Below the pieces are notes generated by a model. The model saw nothing but the letters and a program-made list of their open reading frames with translations. It made no database searches and was not told the DNA's origin. This document shows, piece by piece, positions 8,462 through 25,185 of a DNA stretch of 64,000 nucleotides. Numbering within the stretch: position 1 is the stretch's first letter; each line of letters opens with the position of its first letter. The DNA is taken from contig NZ_QASO01000082.1 of assembly GCF_003052605.1 (NCBI RefSeq), forward strand, positions 48,773 to 112,772. The letters are read 5' to 3'. This stretch comes from Ectopseudomonas oleovorans (lineage in GTDB: Bacteria > Pseudomonadota > Gammaproteobacteria > Pseudomonadales > Pseudomonadaceae). Position numbers and translations under genes: made by a program.

Positions 8462-9477
8462 TCAACTGCAATGTTCGGCGAGGTGATTGACCAGGGCCAC
8501 GGCCAGCTCTCGCGGGTCAGCGCTGAAACTGCTGTAGCCGCCCTCACGCAGGCTGTCAGGCATGCTCGGGCTGGCACAGCTGTCGGCGCGCTGGGTCCAG
8601 ATCACCCCGCCCTGGCGTTTGACGTATGCGGCAGCGGCGCTGCCATCGCTGCCCATGCCGCTGAACACGATCACGCCGCACTGGGCACCGAACTGCTGCG
8701 CCAGGTTGAGCATCATCTGGTCGATGGAGGGGCTGTACGGCTCAGGCCAGCCGCGCTCGGCAAGCTGCATCGCACCGTCTTCGGCGAAACCCAGCTCGCG
8801 GGTGATCGGCGCCACCACCACCTCACCACAACGCACCGGATCACCATGACGCGCCGTGTTGACATGCCACTGGCTATGCCGACCGACGGCCTGCGGCAAT
8901 GCCGCCTCGAAACTGGCGTCGATGTGCTGGGCATAGATGAAGCCAATCGGCAGACCACCCGGCAGGGCATCGAGGAACGCCTTGACCGCCGCCGGGCCGC
9001 CCAGCGAGGCGGCCAGCAACCATACCTGACGGGCCGGCTCGCCAGCTTTCAACGGAGTATTGGCCAACGCCTGCGGCAGTTCCAGGCGCGCCGGACGCTG
9101 CGCCTCATCGAGCAATGCCTGGAGGCTCGGCCCGACCGCCTGGGTCGGGTCGCCAACCAGGCGCTTGAGCTTGCCGAACAGGCTGCGCTCCCAACGCGGA
9201 TAGTTTTCCGAATGACGCTCTGGGGCGTGGCCCTCGCCGAACAGCACTGGGGCACTGGCGCGTTCCAGCAGGCTGTCGACCAGCGGCGAATCTTCCGACT
9301 GCGCCAGATCCACCAGCCACAGGTCGGTCTCGCAGGCTGCCAGCGCTTCCTCATCGAGGCGCGCCGGGTCGCTGTTGAGCACCACCTGATAGCCGCCACC
9401 GGCCAAAGCCTGCTGCAGCACATGGCGCTGCAGCGAGGTGTCGGCGATTACTGCGATACGCGCGGAGGATTTGTCTG

Positions 9478-9481
<4 letters not shown>
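8462..9481 (-). CDS. chpB: ChpB, CheB-like protein-glutamate methylesterase
   Basis: The product is 339 residues. Its C-terminal half is a CheB methylesterase with the expected triad in AASLGGPAAV (Ser), YAQHIDASF (His) and GMGSDGSAAA (Asp). It should remove the methyl groups that PilK adds to the receptor PilJ. The N-terminal 120 residues look like a degenerate receiver (ARIAVIADTSLQRHVLQQAL, DLWLVDLAQ) without the usual paired acidic residues, so activation may differ from enteric CheB. The ATG overlaps the chpA stop by 4 bases, which implies translational coupling. Confidence 0.9.
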
Positions 9482-16749
<7,268 letters not shown>

Positions 16750-16774
16750 AGCCACTCCACTCATAAACTTGGCC

Positions 16775-17653
16775 TTATCCCTTGCGGGTAAACGCCAGAA
16801 CTCGCTCGTCGGCCACCGGCACCAGTTGCGGGTGCTGCCAACCGGCTACTTCGCCCACGCCCACGACCAGCAGGCCACCCGGCGCCAGGCTTTCGGCCAG
16901 GCGATTGAGGATGTCGCGGCGACGCCAGCGGCGGAAATAGATCAGCAAGTTCTGACAGAAAATCACATCCATGCCGGACATCGGCGCCTTGGCCAGTTCC
17001 AACACATTGAGCTTGGCGCAGCACACACGCGCGGCCAGGCTCGGTCCCACCTTGAAGCGTCCATCGGCCTGGGCGAGAAAGTAGCGCTCGCGCAGCTCGT
17101 CACTCACCTGCTCCAGGCGTCGCGCCGAGTAGCACGCCTCGCGTGCCTTGCTCAGTGCGCCCTGACTGATATCGGTACCGGTCACCGCGAAGTGTTCGGG
17201 CAACTCGCTGCCTTGCAGAACCTCCGCGGCCTGAATCGCCAGCGAATACGGCTCTTCACCACTGGAGCAACCCACGCTCCACAATTCCCAGGGTTTGCCC
17301 AGGCCCGCCGCCAGACGCTCCTGCAGGTACTGCGAGAGCACCTCGAACGACGGTGGATGGCGGAAAAAGCGGGTTTCCTGCACGGTCAGACGATCCAGCA
17401 GGGTCGACCACTCCACTGCGCCGCGTGGGCCATCGGTGACCTGTTGGTAGTAGCTGGCGTAATCCGTGACGCCCAGTTCGCGCATGCGCGCACTCAGGTT
17501 GGTCTGCAGAAAAGCGCGCCGCTGCTCGCTGATCACCACACCGGTACGCGCCTCGAGCAGCGTCTGCCAGTCGTGGAAATCGGCTTGCGACATATCGGCC
17601 ACCGGGCGCAATGCCCACACGCCCGCTGACTGCATACCTTCGCCCTGGGTCAT
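16775..17653 (-). CDS. pilK: PilK, CheR-like MCP methyltransferase
   Basis: The 292-residue CheR-type enzyme transfers methyl groups from S-adenosylmethionine to glutamates of the receptor PilJ. The N-terminal CheR helical part (DFHDWQTLLEARTGVVISEQRRAFL) precedes the Rossmann part with LWSVGCSSGEEPYSLAI, the SAM-binding motif, then TGTDISQGALSKAREACYS and FCQNLLIYFRR. It lies 42 bases after pilJ and about 25 before chpA. A 9-bp hairpin separates it from pilJ, which may let pilGHIJ and pilK-chpABC be expressed at different levels. Confidence 0.93.
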   Translation of the reverse strand: MTQGEGMQSAGVWALRPVADMSQADFHDWQTLLEARTGVVISEQRRAFLQTNLSARMRELGVTDYASYYQQVTDGPRGAVEWSTLLDRLTVQETRFFRHPPSFEVLSQYLQERLAAGLGKPWELWSVGCSSGEEPYSLAIQAAEVLQGSELPEHFAVTGTDISQGALSKAREACYSARRLEQVSDELRERYFLAQADGRFKVGPSLAARVCCAKLNVLELAKAPMSGMDVIFCQNLLIYFRRWRRRDILNRLAESLAPGGLLVVGVGEVAGWQHPQLVPVADERVLAFTRKG

Positions 17654-17663
17654 GGCTGTGTAG

Positions 17664-17685
17664 CGGAGGCTGCAGCCAGCCTCCG
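17664..17685 (-). other. Intergenic stem-loop between pilJ and pilK
   Basis: CGGAGGCTG and CAGCCTCCG pair perfectly around a CAGC loop, starting 10 bases past the pilJ stop. There is no U-run after it, so a leaky terminator, processing site or 3'-end stabiliser of the pilGHIJ message is more likely than a full terminator. Confidence 0.5.
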
Positions 17686-17695
17686 CACTCCTTTA

Positions 17696-19732
17696 TCAGG
17701 CGTCTGGCAGGGTGAAACCGGATACCGACTTGCGCATCTCACTGGCCATCTTGGCCAGGTTACCAATGCTCTTGGCGGTGGCGGTGGTACCCGAGGACGT
17801 CTGCGAGGTGATCTCCTGGATCACGTTCATGGTGTTGGAAATGTGGCCCGCAGACGAAGCCTGCTGGCGGGCGGCGTTGGAAATGTTCTGGATGAGGGCC
17901 GCGAGGGTTTTCGATACCTTCTCGATCTCTTCCAGGGCCACCCCGGCGTCCTGCGCCAGGCGGGCACCGCGCACCACTTCGGAAGTCGTCTGCTCCATGG
18001 AGATAACGGCTTCGTTGGTGTCGGTCTGAATGGTTTTTACCAGCGCCTCGATCTGCTTGGTCGCCGCCGAGGAACGTTCTGCGAGGCGTTGTACCTCGTC
18101 CGCTACCACGGCGAAGCCGCGACCGGCATCACCGGCCATCGACGCCTGGATCGCGGCGTTCAGTGCAAGGATGTTGGTCTGGTCGGCAATGTCGTTAATC
18201 AGGCTAACGATGTCACCGATCTCCTGGGACGATTCACCGAGGCGCTTGATTCGCTTCGAGGTGTCCTGGATCTGCTCACGGATGTTATCCATGCCGGTGA
18301 TGGTGTTGTGTACGACTTCGTTGCCCTTGTTGGCGATGGCTACGGAACGTTCCGCTACCGCGGAGGATTCCGAGGCGTTCGCCGATACCTGGTCAATCGA
18401 CACGGCCATTTCGTTGATCGCCGCGGAGGCACCGGCAATTTCCTGCGCCTGGTGCTCGGAAGCCTCGGCTAGGTGCATTGCCGTGGCCTGGGTTTCCTGG
18501 GCAGCACCGGCTACCTGAACGGCGGTCAGGTTGATGGTGGCTACCAGCTCGCGCAGCTGGTCGATGGAGTAGTTGATGGAGTCGGCGATGGCACCGGTGA
18601 AGTCTTCGGTTACCGTCGCGGCCACGGTCAGGTCACCGTCGGCGAGGTCGGCGATTTCGTCGAGCAGACGCAGAATCGCCGCCTGGTTACGTTCGTTCTT
18701 CTCGGCGGTCTCGGCCAGACGACGGTTGGTCTCGCGCACCATCACCAGACCGATGAGGATGATCGACCCCAGCGCCAGGGCACCCAGCACGTAGCCGAAC
18801 AGGGTATTGATGGCACGGCCCGAGGCCAGGCCTTCGAAACCGGCGGCCAGTTCGGAGGCCTTGTCCAGCAGGGTCTGCGAAACGGTGAAGATCGAGTTCG
18901 CCGATTCACGTACCTGGAACAGTTCCGGCGAGGTCTCGAGAATCTCGTCCACCGAACCGGATACGAATTCGAACAGCTCGGAAATCTCGGCCAGGCGCTC
19001 GAGGGCCTCCTCGTCGGTCACCTGGCTGATCTCCATCGCCGCGTTGCCTTCGAGCATGGCGGCCAGTACGCGACCGAACAGGCTGGCATCACGACCGAAC
19101 ATGTCGGCGGCCTGTACCGAGTCTTCGTCACCGGCCAGTACCTTGTTCACCGAGCCGAGAATACGCTCGGCCAGCAGCGACTGACGCTGGGCCACAGAGA
19201 CCTGGGCAGCCGGTGCACCGCTTTCCAGCAGGATGTCGACCACTTCCTCGTACTCGACCTGCAATTGCGGAATGGTTTCCGCCAGGGTGGCGGCTACCTG
19301 GTGCAGCGACAGTACGGTCTGCTCACTGGCAATAATGGCGTCGGTGTTCTGCCGCAGGCTGTCCCAGTCCTGCTGCACCGCAGCCATCTGCGCTTGCACC
19401 GAAGAAGGTGCCGGAGGCAGGCCGGTATTGGCATCACCGTCGGTCAGGTAACTCCAGCGCCGCTGGAAGTCGTTACGCGCAGCACGCAGCAGGCCGAATG
19501 CCTCTGCCTTGCCCGCCGCAGCCTCAGTGGCGTTGTTGGCGATCCGCTGGGACAGTACGCGCAGCTCACCGGAGTGGCTGATGTACTCGGTATCGTAGTT
19601 GGACTGGGTGTTGATGTAGGCGAAGTTCGCGAACAACAGCACGATGGAAACGATAAGCACGACGAACAGCGCTGCGATCAGCGTACTGCTCCGTGCCCCC
19701 GCCAACAAATTGCCTGTATTTAGTTTTTTCAT
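17696..19732 (-). CDS. pilJ: PilJ, methyl-accepting chemoreceptor of the Pil-Chp system
   Basis: The 678-residue transducer has a first transmembrane helix at about residues 17-38 ([17 protein letters not shown]), a periplasmic PilJ-type sensor to about 305, a second helix at about 308-333 ([20 protein letters not shown]), a HAMP region, and the long MCP signalling hairpin with [18 protein letters not shown]. It senses pilin or surface contact and passes this through PilI to ChpA. The start [12 protein letters not shown], 17 codons inside the longest frame, fits the family and puts the first helix at the right distance. It is flanked by pilI and pilK in the standard order. Confidence 0.95.
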   Translation of the reverse strand: MKKLNTGNLLAGARSSTLIAALFVVLIVSIVLLFANFAYINTQSNYDTEYISHSGELRVLSQRIANNATEAAAGKAEAFGLLRAARNDFQRRWSYLTDGDANTGLPPAPSSVQAQMAAVQQDWDSLRQNTDAIIASEQTVLSLHQVAATLAETIPQLQVEYEEVVDILLESGAPAAQVSVAQRQSLLAERILGSVNKVLAGDEDSVQAADMFGRDASLFGRVLAAMLEGNAAMEISQVTDEEALERLAEISELFEFVSGSVDEILETSPELFQVRESANSIFTVSQTLLDKASELAAGFEGLASGRAINTLFGYVLGALALGSIILIGLVMVRETNRRLAETAEKNERNQAAILRLLDEIADLADGDLTVAATVTEDFTGAIADSINYSIDQLRELVATINLTAVQVAGAAQETQATAMHLAEASEHQAQEIAGASAAINEMAVSIDQVSANASESSAVAERSVAIANKGNEVVHNTITGMDNIREQIQDTSKRIKRLGESSQEIGDIVSLINDIADQTNILALNAAIQASMAGDAGRGFAVVADEVQRLAERSSAATKQIEALVKTIQTDTNEAVISMEQTTSEVVRGARLAQDAGVALEEIEKVSKTLAALIQNISNAARQQASSAGHISNTMNVIQEITSQTSSGTTATAKSIGNLAKMASEMRKSVSGFTLPDA

Positions 19733-19786
19733 TATCTGGCCCCCGCCTGGACCGACCGCACTACGGTTCCCATGTAACGCCAAAGA

Positions 19787-19801
19787 GCCGGCAAAACCGG
19801 C
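19787..19801 (-). other. Small hairpin in the pilI-pilJ gap
   Basis: GCCGG and CCGGC pair around a 5-base loop between pilI and pilJ; in the direction of transcription it is followed by TCTTTGG. It is too weak for a confident terminator and may modulate read-through. Confidence 0.3.
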
Positions 19802-19813
19802 CCAACCGAAAAT

Positions 19814-20350
19814 CTACTGATAGGACACATCGAGAAAACCCGGATTAGTGGTCAGCGCATGAGGGCTGAACACCAACCAGGGTTGTTCTCGTTGAAAGAC
19901 TCCGTGGATAAACGGCGCAATGCTCGCCTCGAGAGGCGGCAGTTGTTCTGAAAATGCATCCACGGGAAAATGTTGCATGCCGAAAACCTCGTCGACGGTA
20001 AGGCCAGCGAAGATTTCCTGGTGGTCCACCACCAGCACTCGCCGCTGCTTGCGCAGCGGCGAAAGTTCATTACCGAAGAACCCGCACAGGTCCATGATCG
20101 GCAGCAGGCGGCCACGCACATTGGCCACCCCTTTGACCCAGCCCTTCACACCCGGCAGCAGGGTGTAGCGCGGCTCGTGCAGCACTTCTCCCACTTCCCC
20201 CATCGGCGCGACGAAGAATCGCTCGCCCATGCGAAAGCCGATGCCGCTCCAGCTCTGCACCGCCGCCTGCTGCGACGGCAGGCCAGCCGCCAAGACCCGG
20301 CAGCGCTGGTCAATCTCAAGGAGAATCTGGAAAGGAGTCTGCGCGGACAT
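19814..20350 (-). CDS. pilI: PilI, CheW-like adaptor protein
   Basis: A 178-residue CheW-type protein with the domain spanning most of its length (GIGFRMGERFFVAPMGEVGEVL, WVKGVANVRGRLLPIMDLCGFFG, VLVVDHQEIFAGLTVDEVFGM). It links the receptor PilJ to the kinase ChpA and is required for twitching and type IV pilus production in P. aeruginosa. It lies 45 bases after pilH and 81 before pilJ. Confidence 0.93.
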   Translation of the reverse strand: MSAQTPFQILLEIDQRCRVLAAGLPSQQAAVQSWSGIGFRMGERFFVAPMGEVGEVLHEPRYTLLPGVKGWVKGVANVRGRLLPIMDLCGFFGNELSPLRKQRRVLVVDHQEIFAGLTVDEVFGMQHFPVDAFSEQLPPLEASIAPFIHGVFQREQPWLVFSPHALTTNPGFLDVSYQ

Positions 20351-20395
20351 GCCAGCCTTGGCCTTCTTTTTATTTAGTACACGGACAGCACGGCA

Positions 20396-20761
20396 TCAGC
20401 CGGCCAGTACCGCATTGAGGGTCTTCAGCAAGGTATCTTCGTCGATCGGCTTGGTCAGGTAGTCCTTGGCGCCTTGGCGCTTGCCCCAGACCTTGTCGGT
20501 TTCCTGATCCTTAGTGGTGACGATGATCACCGGGATGTGGCTGGTCTCGGCGTCCTTGGTCAGCTGACGGGTCGCCTGAAAGCCGTTGAGGCCGGGCATG
20601 ACGATGTCCATCAGCACCGCGTCGGGCTTTTCCTGGCGAGCCAGAGCCACGCCGTCAGCGCCGTTTTCCGCCTTGAGTACCTGGTGCCCATGTTTTTCCA
20701 GCATGGCGGTCAGCTTGTACATCTCGGTCGGGGAGTCATCAACAATTAGAATTCGAGCCAT
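20396..20761 (-). CDS. pilH: PilH, single-domain response regulator
   Basis: A 121-residue stand-alone CheY-like receiver. Acidic residues stand in LIVDDSPTE, the phospho-acceptor is Asp52 in LMDIVMPGLNG, the conserved Thr lies in IIVTTKDQ and the Lys in YLTKPID. In the Pil-Chp pathway PilH opposes PilG, acting as phosphate sink or retraction regulator. I used MARILIVDD as the start because homologues begin there; four extra codons upstream are also open. Confidence 0.94.
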   Translation of the reverse strand: MARILIVDDSPTEMYKLTAMLEKHGHQVLKAENGADGVALARQEKPDAVLMDIVMPGLNGFQATRQLTKDAETSHIPVIIVTTKDQETDKVWGKRQGAKDYLTKPIDEDTLLKTLNAVLAG

Positions 20762-20807
20762 GGTGTTTCCCAATACAGAAGTGGCGTACGGCGGTCAGGC
20801 CGGAACG

Positions 20808-21215
20808 TCAGGAGGCTTGTTCCACCGGGGTGAAGTCCGGCACATGAGCCTTGATCGCACCGAGCAGCTCTTCCTTGCTGAAAGGCTTGGTCAGGTATTG
20901 ATCGGAGCCGACGATGCGCCCCTTGGCCTTGTCGAACAGGCCGTCCTTGGAGGACAGCATGATCACCGGGGTGGATTTGAAGGCACTGTTGTTCTTGATC
21001 AGGGCACAGGTCTGATACCCATCGAGGCGCGGCATCATGATGTCGACAAAGATGATGCTGGGGTGAGTGTCGGCAATCTTGGCCAGGGCATCGAAGCCAT
21101 CGACCGCAGTGATGACATCACAGCCCACTTTTTTCAGCAGAGTTTCAGCGGTGCGACGAATCGTTTTCGAATCGTCGATCACCATCACTTTCAAACCCTC
21201 GGAATGCTGTTCCAT
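20808..21215 (-). CDS. pilG: PilG, response regulator of twitching and cAMP signalling
   Basis: The 135-residue product is one receiver domain with VMVIDDSKTIRR, acceptor Asp58 in FVDIMMPRLDGYQTC, and switch residues in IMLSSKDG and YLTKPFSKEE. Phospho-PilG promotes pilus extension and activates adenylate cyclase CyaB in P. aeruginosa. It is the first gene of the pil-chp operon. The ATG giving MEQHSEGLK was chosen 40 codons inside the longest frame. A 242-base gap to the divergent gshB holds the promoters of both. Confidence 0.94.
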   Translation of the reverse strand: MEQHSEGLKVMVIDDSKTIRRTAETLLKKVGCDVITAVDGFDALAKIADTHPSIIFVDIMMPRLDGYQTCALIKNNSAFKSTPVIMLSSKDGLFDKAKGRIVGSDQYLTKPFSKEELLGAIKAHVPDFTPVEQAS

Positions 21216-21457
21216 TTTCGCCCTACCATCGCCTCGGTGAGTCGTTATATTCACGTTATCAGTATGCCTGAGGCCCTGTTGCCGATGGGCTTTGGCCCAG
21301 TCGCCGGGCCTTTGTAGCACACTCTCCAGATGCAATCTATAAGCCTGCCGGGGCTGCGCCAGCCCTTGACCAAGGCCATCGCCAACGCCACCCTGACAGC
21401 CTCACAAGGCATAGCCAACCAGGCCTCAACCCTCTTATCTCGCGGAGATTTCCCCCC

Positions 21458-22414
21458 ATGAGCCTTCGTCTCGGGATCGTCATGGATCCGATTGCCAACA
21501 TTTCCTTCAAGAAGGACAGCTCGCTGGCCATGTTACTGGCCGCTCAAGCACGCGGCTGGTCGCTGTTCTATATGGAGCAGCAGGATCTCTACCAGGTTCG
21601 TGGTCAGGCCCGTGCCCGCATGCGCCCGCTGGAGGTATTCAACGACCCGCAACGCTGGTTTGCCCTGGATGCCGAACAGGACACGCCGCTGGCCGAACTG
21701 GACGTGATCCTGATGCGCAAGGATCCACCTTTCGATAACGAATTCGTCTACTCCACCTACCTGCTTGAGCAGGCCGAGAACGACGGCGTACTGGTGGTCA
21801 ATCGGCCGCAGAGTCTGCGCGACTGCAACGAAAAATTCTTCGCCACCCAGTTCCCTCGGTACACACCCCCCACTCTGGTCACTCGGCGCCCCGACATTGT
21901 GCGCCAGTTTGCCGATGAGCACCGTGACATCATTCTCAAACCCCTTGATGGCATGGGTGGTTCGCAAATCTTTCGTCACCGTGAAGGCGACCCGAATCTT
22001 TCCGTGATTCTGGAAGCACTGACCCTGCATGGTCGCCAACAGATCATGGTTCAGGCCTACCTGCCGGCGATCAAGGACGGTGACAAGCGCATCCTGATGA
22101 TAGACGGCGAACCGGTACCCTACTGCCTGGCGCGCATCCCGGCCGCCGGCGAGACTCGCGGCAACCTGGCTGCCGGCGGACGCGGCGAGGCCCGCCCACT
22201 GACCGAACGCGACCGCGAGATCGCTGCGGCAGTTGGCCCCACCCTGCGCGAAAAAGGCCTGATCTTCGTCGGGCTCGACGTAATCGGCGACCATCTGACG
22301 GAAATCAACGTCACCAGTCCGACCTGCATCCGCGAGATCGATGCCGCCTTCGATACCCGCATCGGCGAACGCCTGATGGACTGCATTGCACGCAAGCGCG
22401 GACTAAAAGCTTGA
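21458..22414 (+). CDS. gshB: Glutathione synthetase
   Basis: The 318-residue cytoplasmic ATP-grasp enzyme joins gamma-glutamylcysteine and glycine. The N-terminal GshB domain (LRLGIVMDPIANISFKKDSS, LMRKDPPFDNEFVYSTYLLE) is followed by the ATP-grasp domain with IILKPLDGMGGSQIF, LMIDGEPVPYCLARIP and the metal/substrate segment INVTSPTCIREID. GGAG precedes the ATG. It diverges from pilG, as in P. aeruginosa; gshA lies 33 kb away in this window. Confidence 0.96.
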   Translation: MSLRLGIVMDPIANISFKKDSSLAMLLAAQARGWSLFYMEQQDLYQVRGQARARMRPLEVFNDPQRWFALDAEQDTPLAELDVILMRKDPPFDNEFVYSTYLLEQAENDGVLVVNRPQSLRDCNEKFFATQFPRYTPPTLVTRRPDIVRQFADEHRDIILKPLDGMGGSQIFRHREGDPNLSVILEALTLHGRQQIMVQAYLPAIKDGDKRILMIDGEPVPYCLARIPAAGETRGNLAAGGRGEARPLTERDREIAAAVGPTLREKGLIFVGLDVIGDHLTEINVTSPTCIREIDAAFDTRIGERLMDCIARKRGLKA

Positions 22415-22429
22415 CGCAAGTGGCAGCCT

Positions 22430-22452
22430 GGCGCCTGCAACTTGCAGGCGCC
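22430..22452. repeat. 23-bp palindrome between gshB and tonB
   Basis: GGCGCCTGCAA and TTGCAGGCGCC flank a single C. There is no T-tract, so it is not a standard terminator. It may be an RNA stability hairpin of the gshB message or a protein-binding palindrome. Confidence 0.4.
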
Positions 22453-22502
22453 CACCGCTACCCGGCAGACTGCGCGACATTCGAAAGCAGACCCGATACG
22501 CG

Positions 22503-23399
22503 ATGAACGCAGCAGCCTCCTCAACCAGCGCGCCCTCCGCCACCGTCCGACCGGCGGATCGCCTCGGGTTCACCCTCTTTCTTGCCGCTGCACTGCACGT
22601 AGCGGTGATCCTTGGCGTCGGTTTCACCCTGGAGTCGCCACCGGAAATCAGCAAGACACTGGAAATCACCCTGTCCACCTTCAAGAGCGAAAAAGCACCG
22701 GACAAGGCCGATTTCCTCGCTCAGGACAACCAGCAAGGCAGCGGCACCCTGGAGCATACCGCCGCACCGAAGACTACCGAGCAGGCGCCCTTTCAGGACA
22801 GCGAGGTGCGCAAGGTCACGCCGCCCGCCACGCCGCAGCAGCCCGCCACCCGACAGGAGGCGACCAAGGCCGCCGTCGCCACCCGCGCCCCGCAGCAGCA
22901 GAAGACGCCAGTCAAACGCGAGGAAGCCAAGCCGGTTGCGACAACGCGCCCGGCGCCGGTATTCGACGCTGCCCAACTGTCCGCCGAGATAGCCAGCCTG
23001 GAAGCGGAACTGGCGCAGGAGGTGCAGGCCTATGCCAAGCGCCCGAAGATTCATCGCCTCAATGCTGCCTCGACCATGCGCGACAAGGGCGCCTGGTACA
23101 AGGACGAGTGGCGCAAGAAGGTCGAACGCATCGGCAACCTCAACTACCCCGACGACGCCCGCCGCCAGCGCATCTATGGCAGCCTGCGCCTGCTGGTGTC
23201 GATCAACCGCGACGGTTCGCTGTATGAAGTACAGGTGCTGGAATCATCCGGCCAGGCGGTACTCGACCAGGCCGCGCAACGCATCGTGCGCCTGGCCGCG
23301 CCCTATGCGCCCTTCACCGGCGACCTGGCCGATATCGACCGCCTGGAAATCATCCGCACCTGGCGCTTCGAGCGCGGTGATCGACTGTCGAGTAATTAG
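22503..23399 (+). CDS. Energy transducer TonB (TonB3-like)
   Basis: A 298-residue TonB-type protein. One N-terminal membrane anchor (FTLFLAAALHVAVILGVGFTL, about residues 20-42) is followed by a long Pro/Lys/Ala/Gln-rich periplasmic linker. A C-terminal TonB domain begins near RIYGSLRLLVSINRDGSLYEV and ends with AAPYAPFTGDLADIDRLEIIRTW. TonB links the inner-membrane proton gradient to outer-membrane receptors. No exbB or exbD lies nearby. Its position between gshB and algH matches P. aeruginosa tonB3 (PA0406), which has been linked to twitching and pilus assembly; the functional link here is inference. Confidence 0.85.
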   Translation: MNAAASSTSAPSATVRPADRLGFTLFLAAALHVAVILGVGFTLESPPEISKTLEITLSTFKSEKAPDKADFLAQDNQQGSGTLEHTAAPKTTEQAPFQDSEVRKVTPPATPQQPATRQEATKAAVATRAPQQQKTPVKREEAKPVATTRPAPVFDAAQLSAEIASLEAELAQEVQAYAKRPKIHRLNAASTMRDKGAWYKDEWRKKVERIGNLNYPDDARRQRIYGSLRLLVSINRDGSLYEVQVLESSGQAVLDQAAQRIVRLAAPYAPFTGDLADIDRLEIIRTWRFERGDRLSSN

Positions 23400-23520
23400 C
23401 CAACCCTGATCCTCGGTGCGCACGGCGCCCCCTGCGAAGTGGCGCCAGCAGCCTGGGTGAAATCCGGCAAAGCACTGCTCACGCTTGTAGCTTGCCGCCT
23501 GTCGCTCCAAACTAGGCGTC

Positions 23521-24090
23521 ATGAAGAAATCAGCTCCCACCTCGCTCAAGCATCACTTCCTGATCGCCATGCCGCACATGGACGATCCGAACTTCGCGCA
23601 GACCGTCACCTACCTGGTCGAACACAACGAGCAGGGCGCGATGGGCCTGGTGATCAACAAACCCAACGGCCTCAACCTGGCCGATGTGCTCGAACAACTG
23701 CGCCCCGATGAAGAGCCCGCGGCGCTGTGCCATAGCCTGCCAATATTCGCTGGCGGCCCGGTACAGACCGACCGTGGTTTCGTCCTGCACCCGGCCGGCC
23801 CACAGTTCCAGGCGACCCTGGAGCTGGGCGAACTGGGCTTGTCCACCTCGCAGGACGTGCTGTTCGCCATCGCCGACGGCAGCGGCCCGGACCGCTACCT
23901 GATCAGCCTCGGCTATGCCGGCTGGGATGCCGGACAACTGGAGGCCGAACTGGCCGACAACGCCTGGCTGACCTGCCCCGCCGACAGCAGCATTCTCTTC
24001 GACCTGCCGTTCGACCAGCGCCTCGATGCCGCAGCCGCGCGCCTGGGCGTCAACCTCAGCCTGCTGACCTCGCAAGTCGGGCACGCCTGA
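23521..24090 (+). CDS. algH: YqgE/AlgH family protein
   Basis: The 189-residue product has the family hallmark KHHFLIAMPHMDDPNFAQTV, then YLVEHNEQGAMGLVINKP, GGPVQTDRGFVLH and GYAGWDAGQLE. AlgH was described as a regulator of alginate genes in P. aeruginosa, but the biochemical role of the family is unsettled. The stop TGA shares one base with the ruvX ATG, so the two are translationally coupled, the standard yqgE-yqgF pairing in gammaproteobacteria. Confidence 0.9.
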   Translation: MKKSAPTSLKHHFLIAMPHMDDPNFAQTVTYLVEHNEQGAMGLVINKPNGLNLADVLEQLRPDEEPAALCHSLPIFAGGPVQTDRGFVLHPAGPQFQATLELGELGLSTSQDVLFAIADGSGPDRYLISLGYAGWDAGQLEAELADNAWLTCPADSSILFDLPFDQRLDAAAARLGVNLSLLTSQVGHA

Positions 24091-24524
24091 TGAGCGACAA
24101 GCCACTGCGCCTGCTGCTGGGCTTCGACTACGGCACCAAGCAGATCGGCGTCGCCGTCGGCCAGGTGATTACCGGCCAGGCCCGTGAGCTGTGCGTGCTC
24201 AAGGCGCAGAATGGCGTGCCGGACTGGAGCCGCGTCGAAGCGCTGTTCAAGGAATGGCAGCCGGACGCCGTGGTGGTCGGCCTGCCGCTGAACATGGACG
24301 GCACGCCCAGCGAAATGAGCGCCCGCGCCGAGAAATTCGCCCGCCGCCTCAACGGCCGCTTCAACCTGCCGGCCTACACCCACGACGAACGCCTGACCAC
24401 CTTCGAGGCCAAAGGCCAACGCCTGCGCGAAGGCCAGAGTGGCGGCTATCGCGAGCGCCCGATCGATGCCATTGCCGCCGCCCTGCTGCTGCAAGGCTGG
24501 CTCGAGGAAAACTGCACGGGCTGA
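24090..24524 (+). CDS. ruvX: Holliday junction resolvase-like protein RuvX (YqgF)
   Basis: A 144-residue RNase H-fold protein. The first catalytic Asp is in [16 protein letters not shown], followed by [16 protein letters not shown], the Glu in DERLTTFEA and the C-terminal acidic region in [18 protein letters not shown]. The family is implicated in pre-16S rRNA 5'-end maturation and has resolvase-like folds. It overlaps yqgE by one base. Its stop codon lies inside the end of a structured repeat element at 24521. Confidence 0.93.
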   Translation: MSDKPLRLLLGFDYGTKQIGVAVGQVITGQARELCVLKAQNGVPDWSRVEALFKEWQPDAVVVGLPLNMDGTPSEMSARAEKFARRLNGRFNLPAYTHDERLTTFEAKGQRLREGQSGGYRERPIDAIAAALLLQGWLEENCTG

Positions 24525-24644
24525 GAGCTAGCTGCGTTGCCGATGCTGCGTTAAAAACAGGCTCGGAATGCTCATTTACAACTCGTAAACTGCGCTTCCT
24601 CGCCTGTTTTTGCCTTGCCTCGGCGGCCTCGCTTACGCTCTCAG
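24521..24644. repeat. Structured intergenic hairpin element, copy 1
   Basis: The outer stem CTGAGAGC (24521-24528) pairs with GCTCTCAG (24637-24644). An inner stem AAAAACAGGC (24553-24562) pairs with GCCTGTTTTT (24602-24611), and the apical hairpin is TTTAC/GTAAA (24575-24589). The whole element is an imperfect palindrome. It shares its core, including CTGCGTT, TTAAAAAC and ATGCTCATTTACAA, with copy 2 at 31315-31455, but the stems differ in sequence while staying paired. It starts on the ruvX stop and ends 27 bases before the pyrR start. Confidence 0.7.
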
Positions 24645-24670
24645 AAGCTGTTCATATATGGAGTTTCGCC

Positions 24671-25174
24671 ATGCTACCCAACCCCAACGACCTGCTACCG
24701 GCCATGGCCAGTGCGCTGACCCAGCATCTGAACCAACGCCAGATCAGCGAGCCGCGCTTCATCGGCATCCGCACCGGCGGCGTCTGGGTCGCCCAGGCCC
24801 TGCTTGCCGCCCTGGGGCGCGATGACGCGCTGGGCATCCTCGATGTGTCCTTCTACCGCGACGACTTCACCCAGAACGGCCTGCACCCGCAGGTGCAACC
24901 GTCCGAACTGCCGTTCGAGATCGAAGGCCAGCACCTGGTGCTGATCGACGACGTATTGATGAGCGGGCGCACCATCCGCGCAGCGCTGAACGAACTGTTC
25001 GACTACGGCCGCCCCGCCAGCGTGACCCTGGTCAGCCTGCTCGACTTGGGCGCCCGCGAGTTGCCGATCCGCCCCGACGTGGTCGGCGCCACCCTGTCGC
25101 TGGCCACCAACGAGCGGGTAAAATTGTCCGGCCCCACGCCGCTGACCCTCGAACTCCAGACGCTCGCCAACTGA
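24671..25174 (+). CDS. pyrR: PyrR, pyrimidine regulator/uracil phosphoribosyltransferase
   Basis: The 167-residue phosphoribosyltransferase-fold protein has the PRPP-binding loop [17 protein letters not shown] and the N-terminal [14 protein letters not shown]. PyrR proteins bind uridine nucleotides and PRPP and act as regulators or UPRTases of the pyrimidine pathway. The ATG giving MLPNPNDLL has GGAG 8 bases before it; the longer open frame to its left is ruvX sequence in another frame. It begins a pyrR-pyrB-pyrC' operon, with pyrB 11 bases downstream. Confidence 0.93.
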   Translation: MLPNPNDLLPAMASALTQHLNQRQISEPRFIGIRTGGVWVAQALLAALGRDDALGILDVSFYRDDFTQNGLHPQVQPSELPFEIEGQHLVLIDDVLMSGRTIRAALNELFDYGRPASVTLVSLLDLGARELPIRPDVVGATLSLATNERVKLSGPTPLTLELQTLAN

Positions 25175-25185
25175 GACTCCCCGCG

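Noticed and set aside
24191..24670. N-terminal extension of pyrR by 160 codons
   Set aside because: The extension is ruvX sequence in another frame plus the hairpin element; PyrR homology begins at 24671, after a good GGAG.
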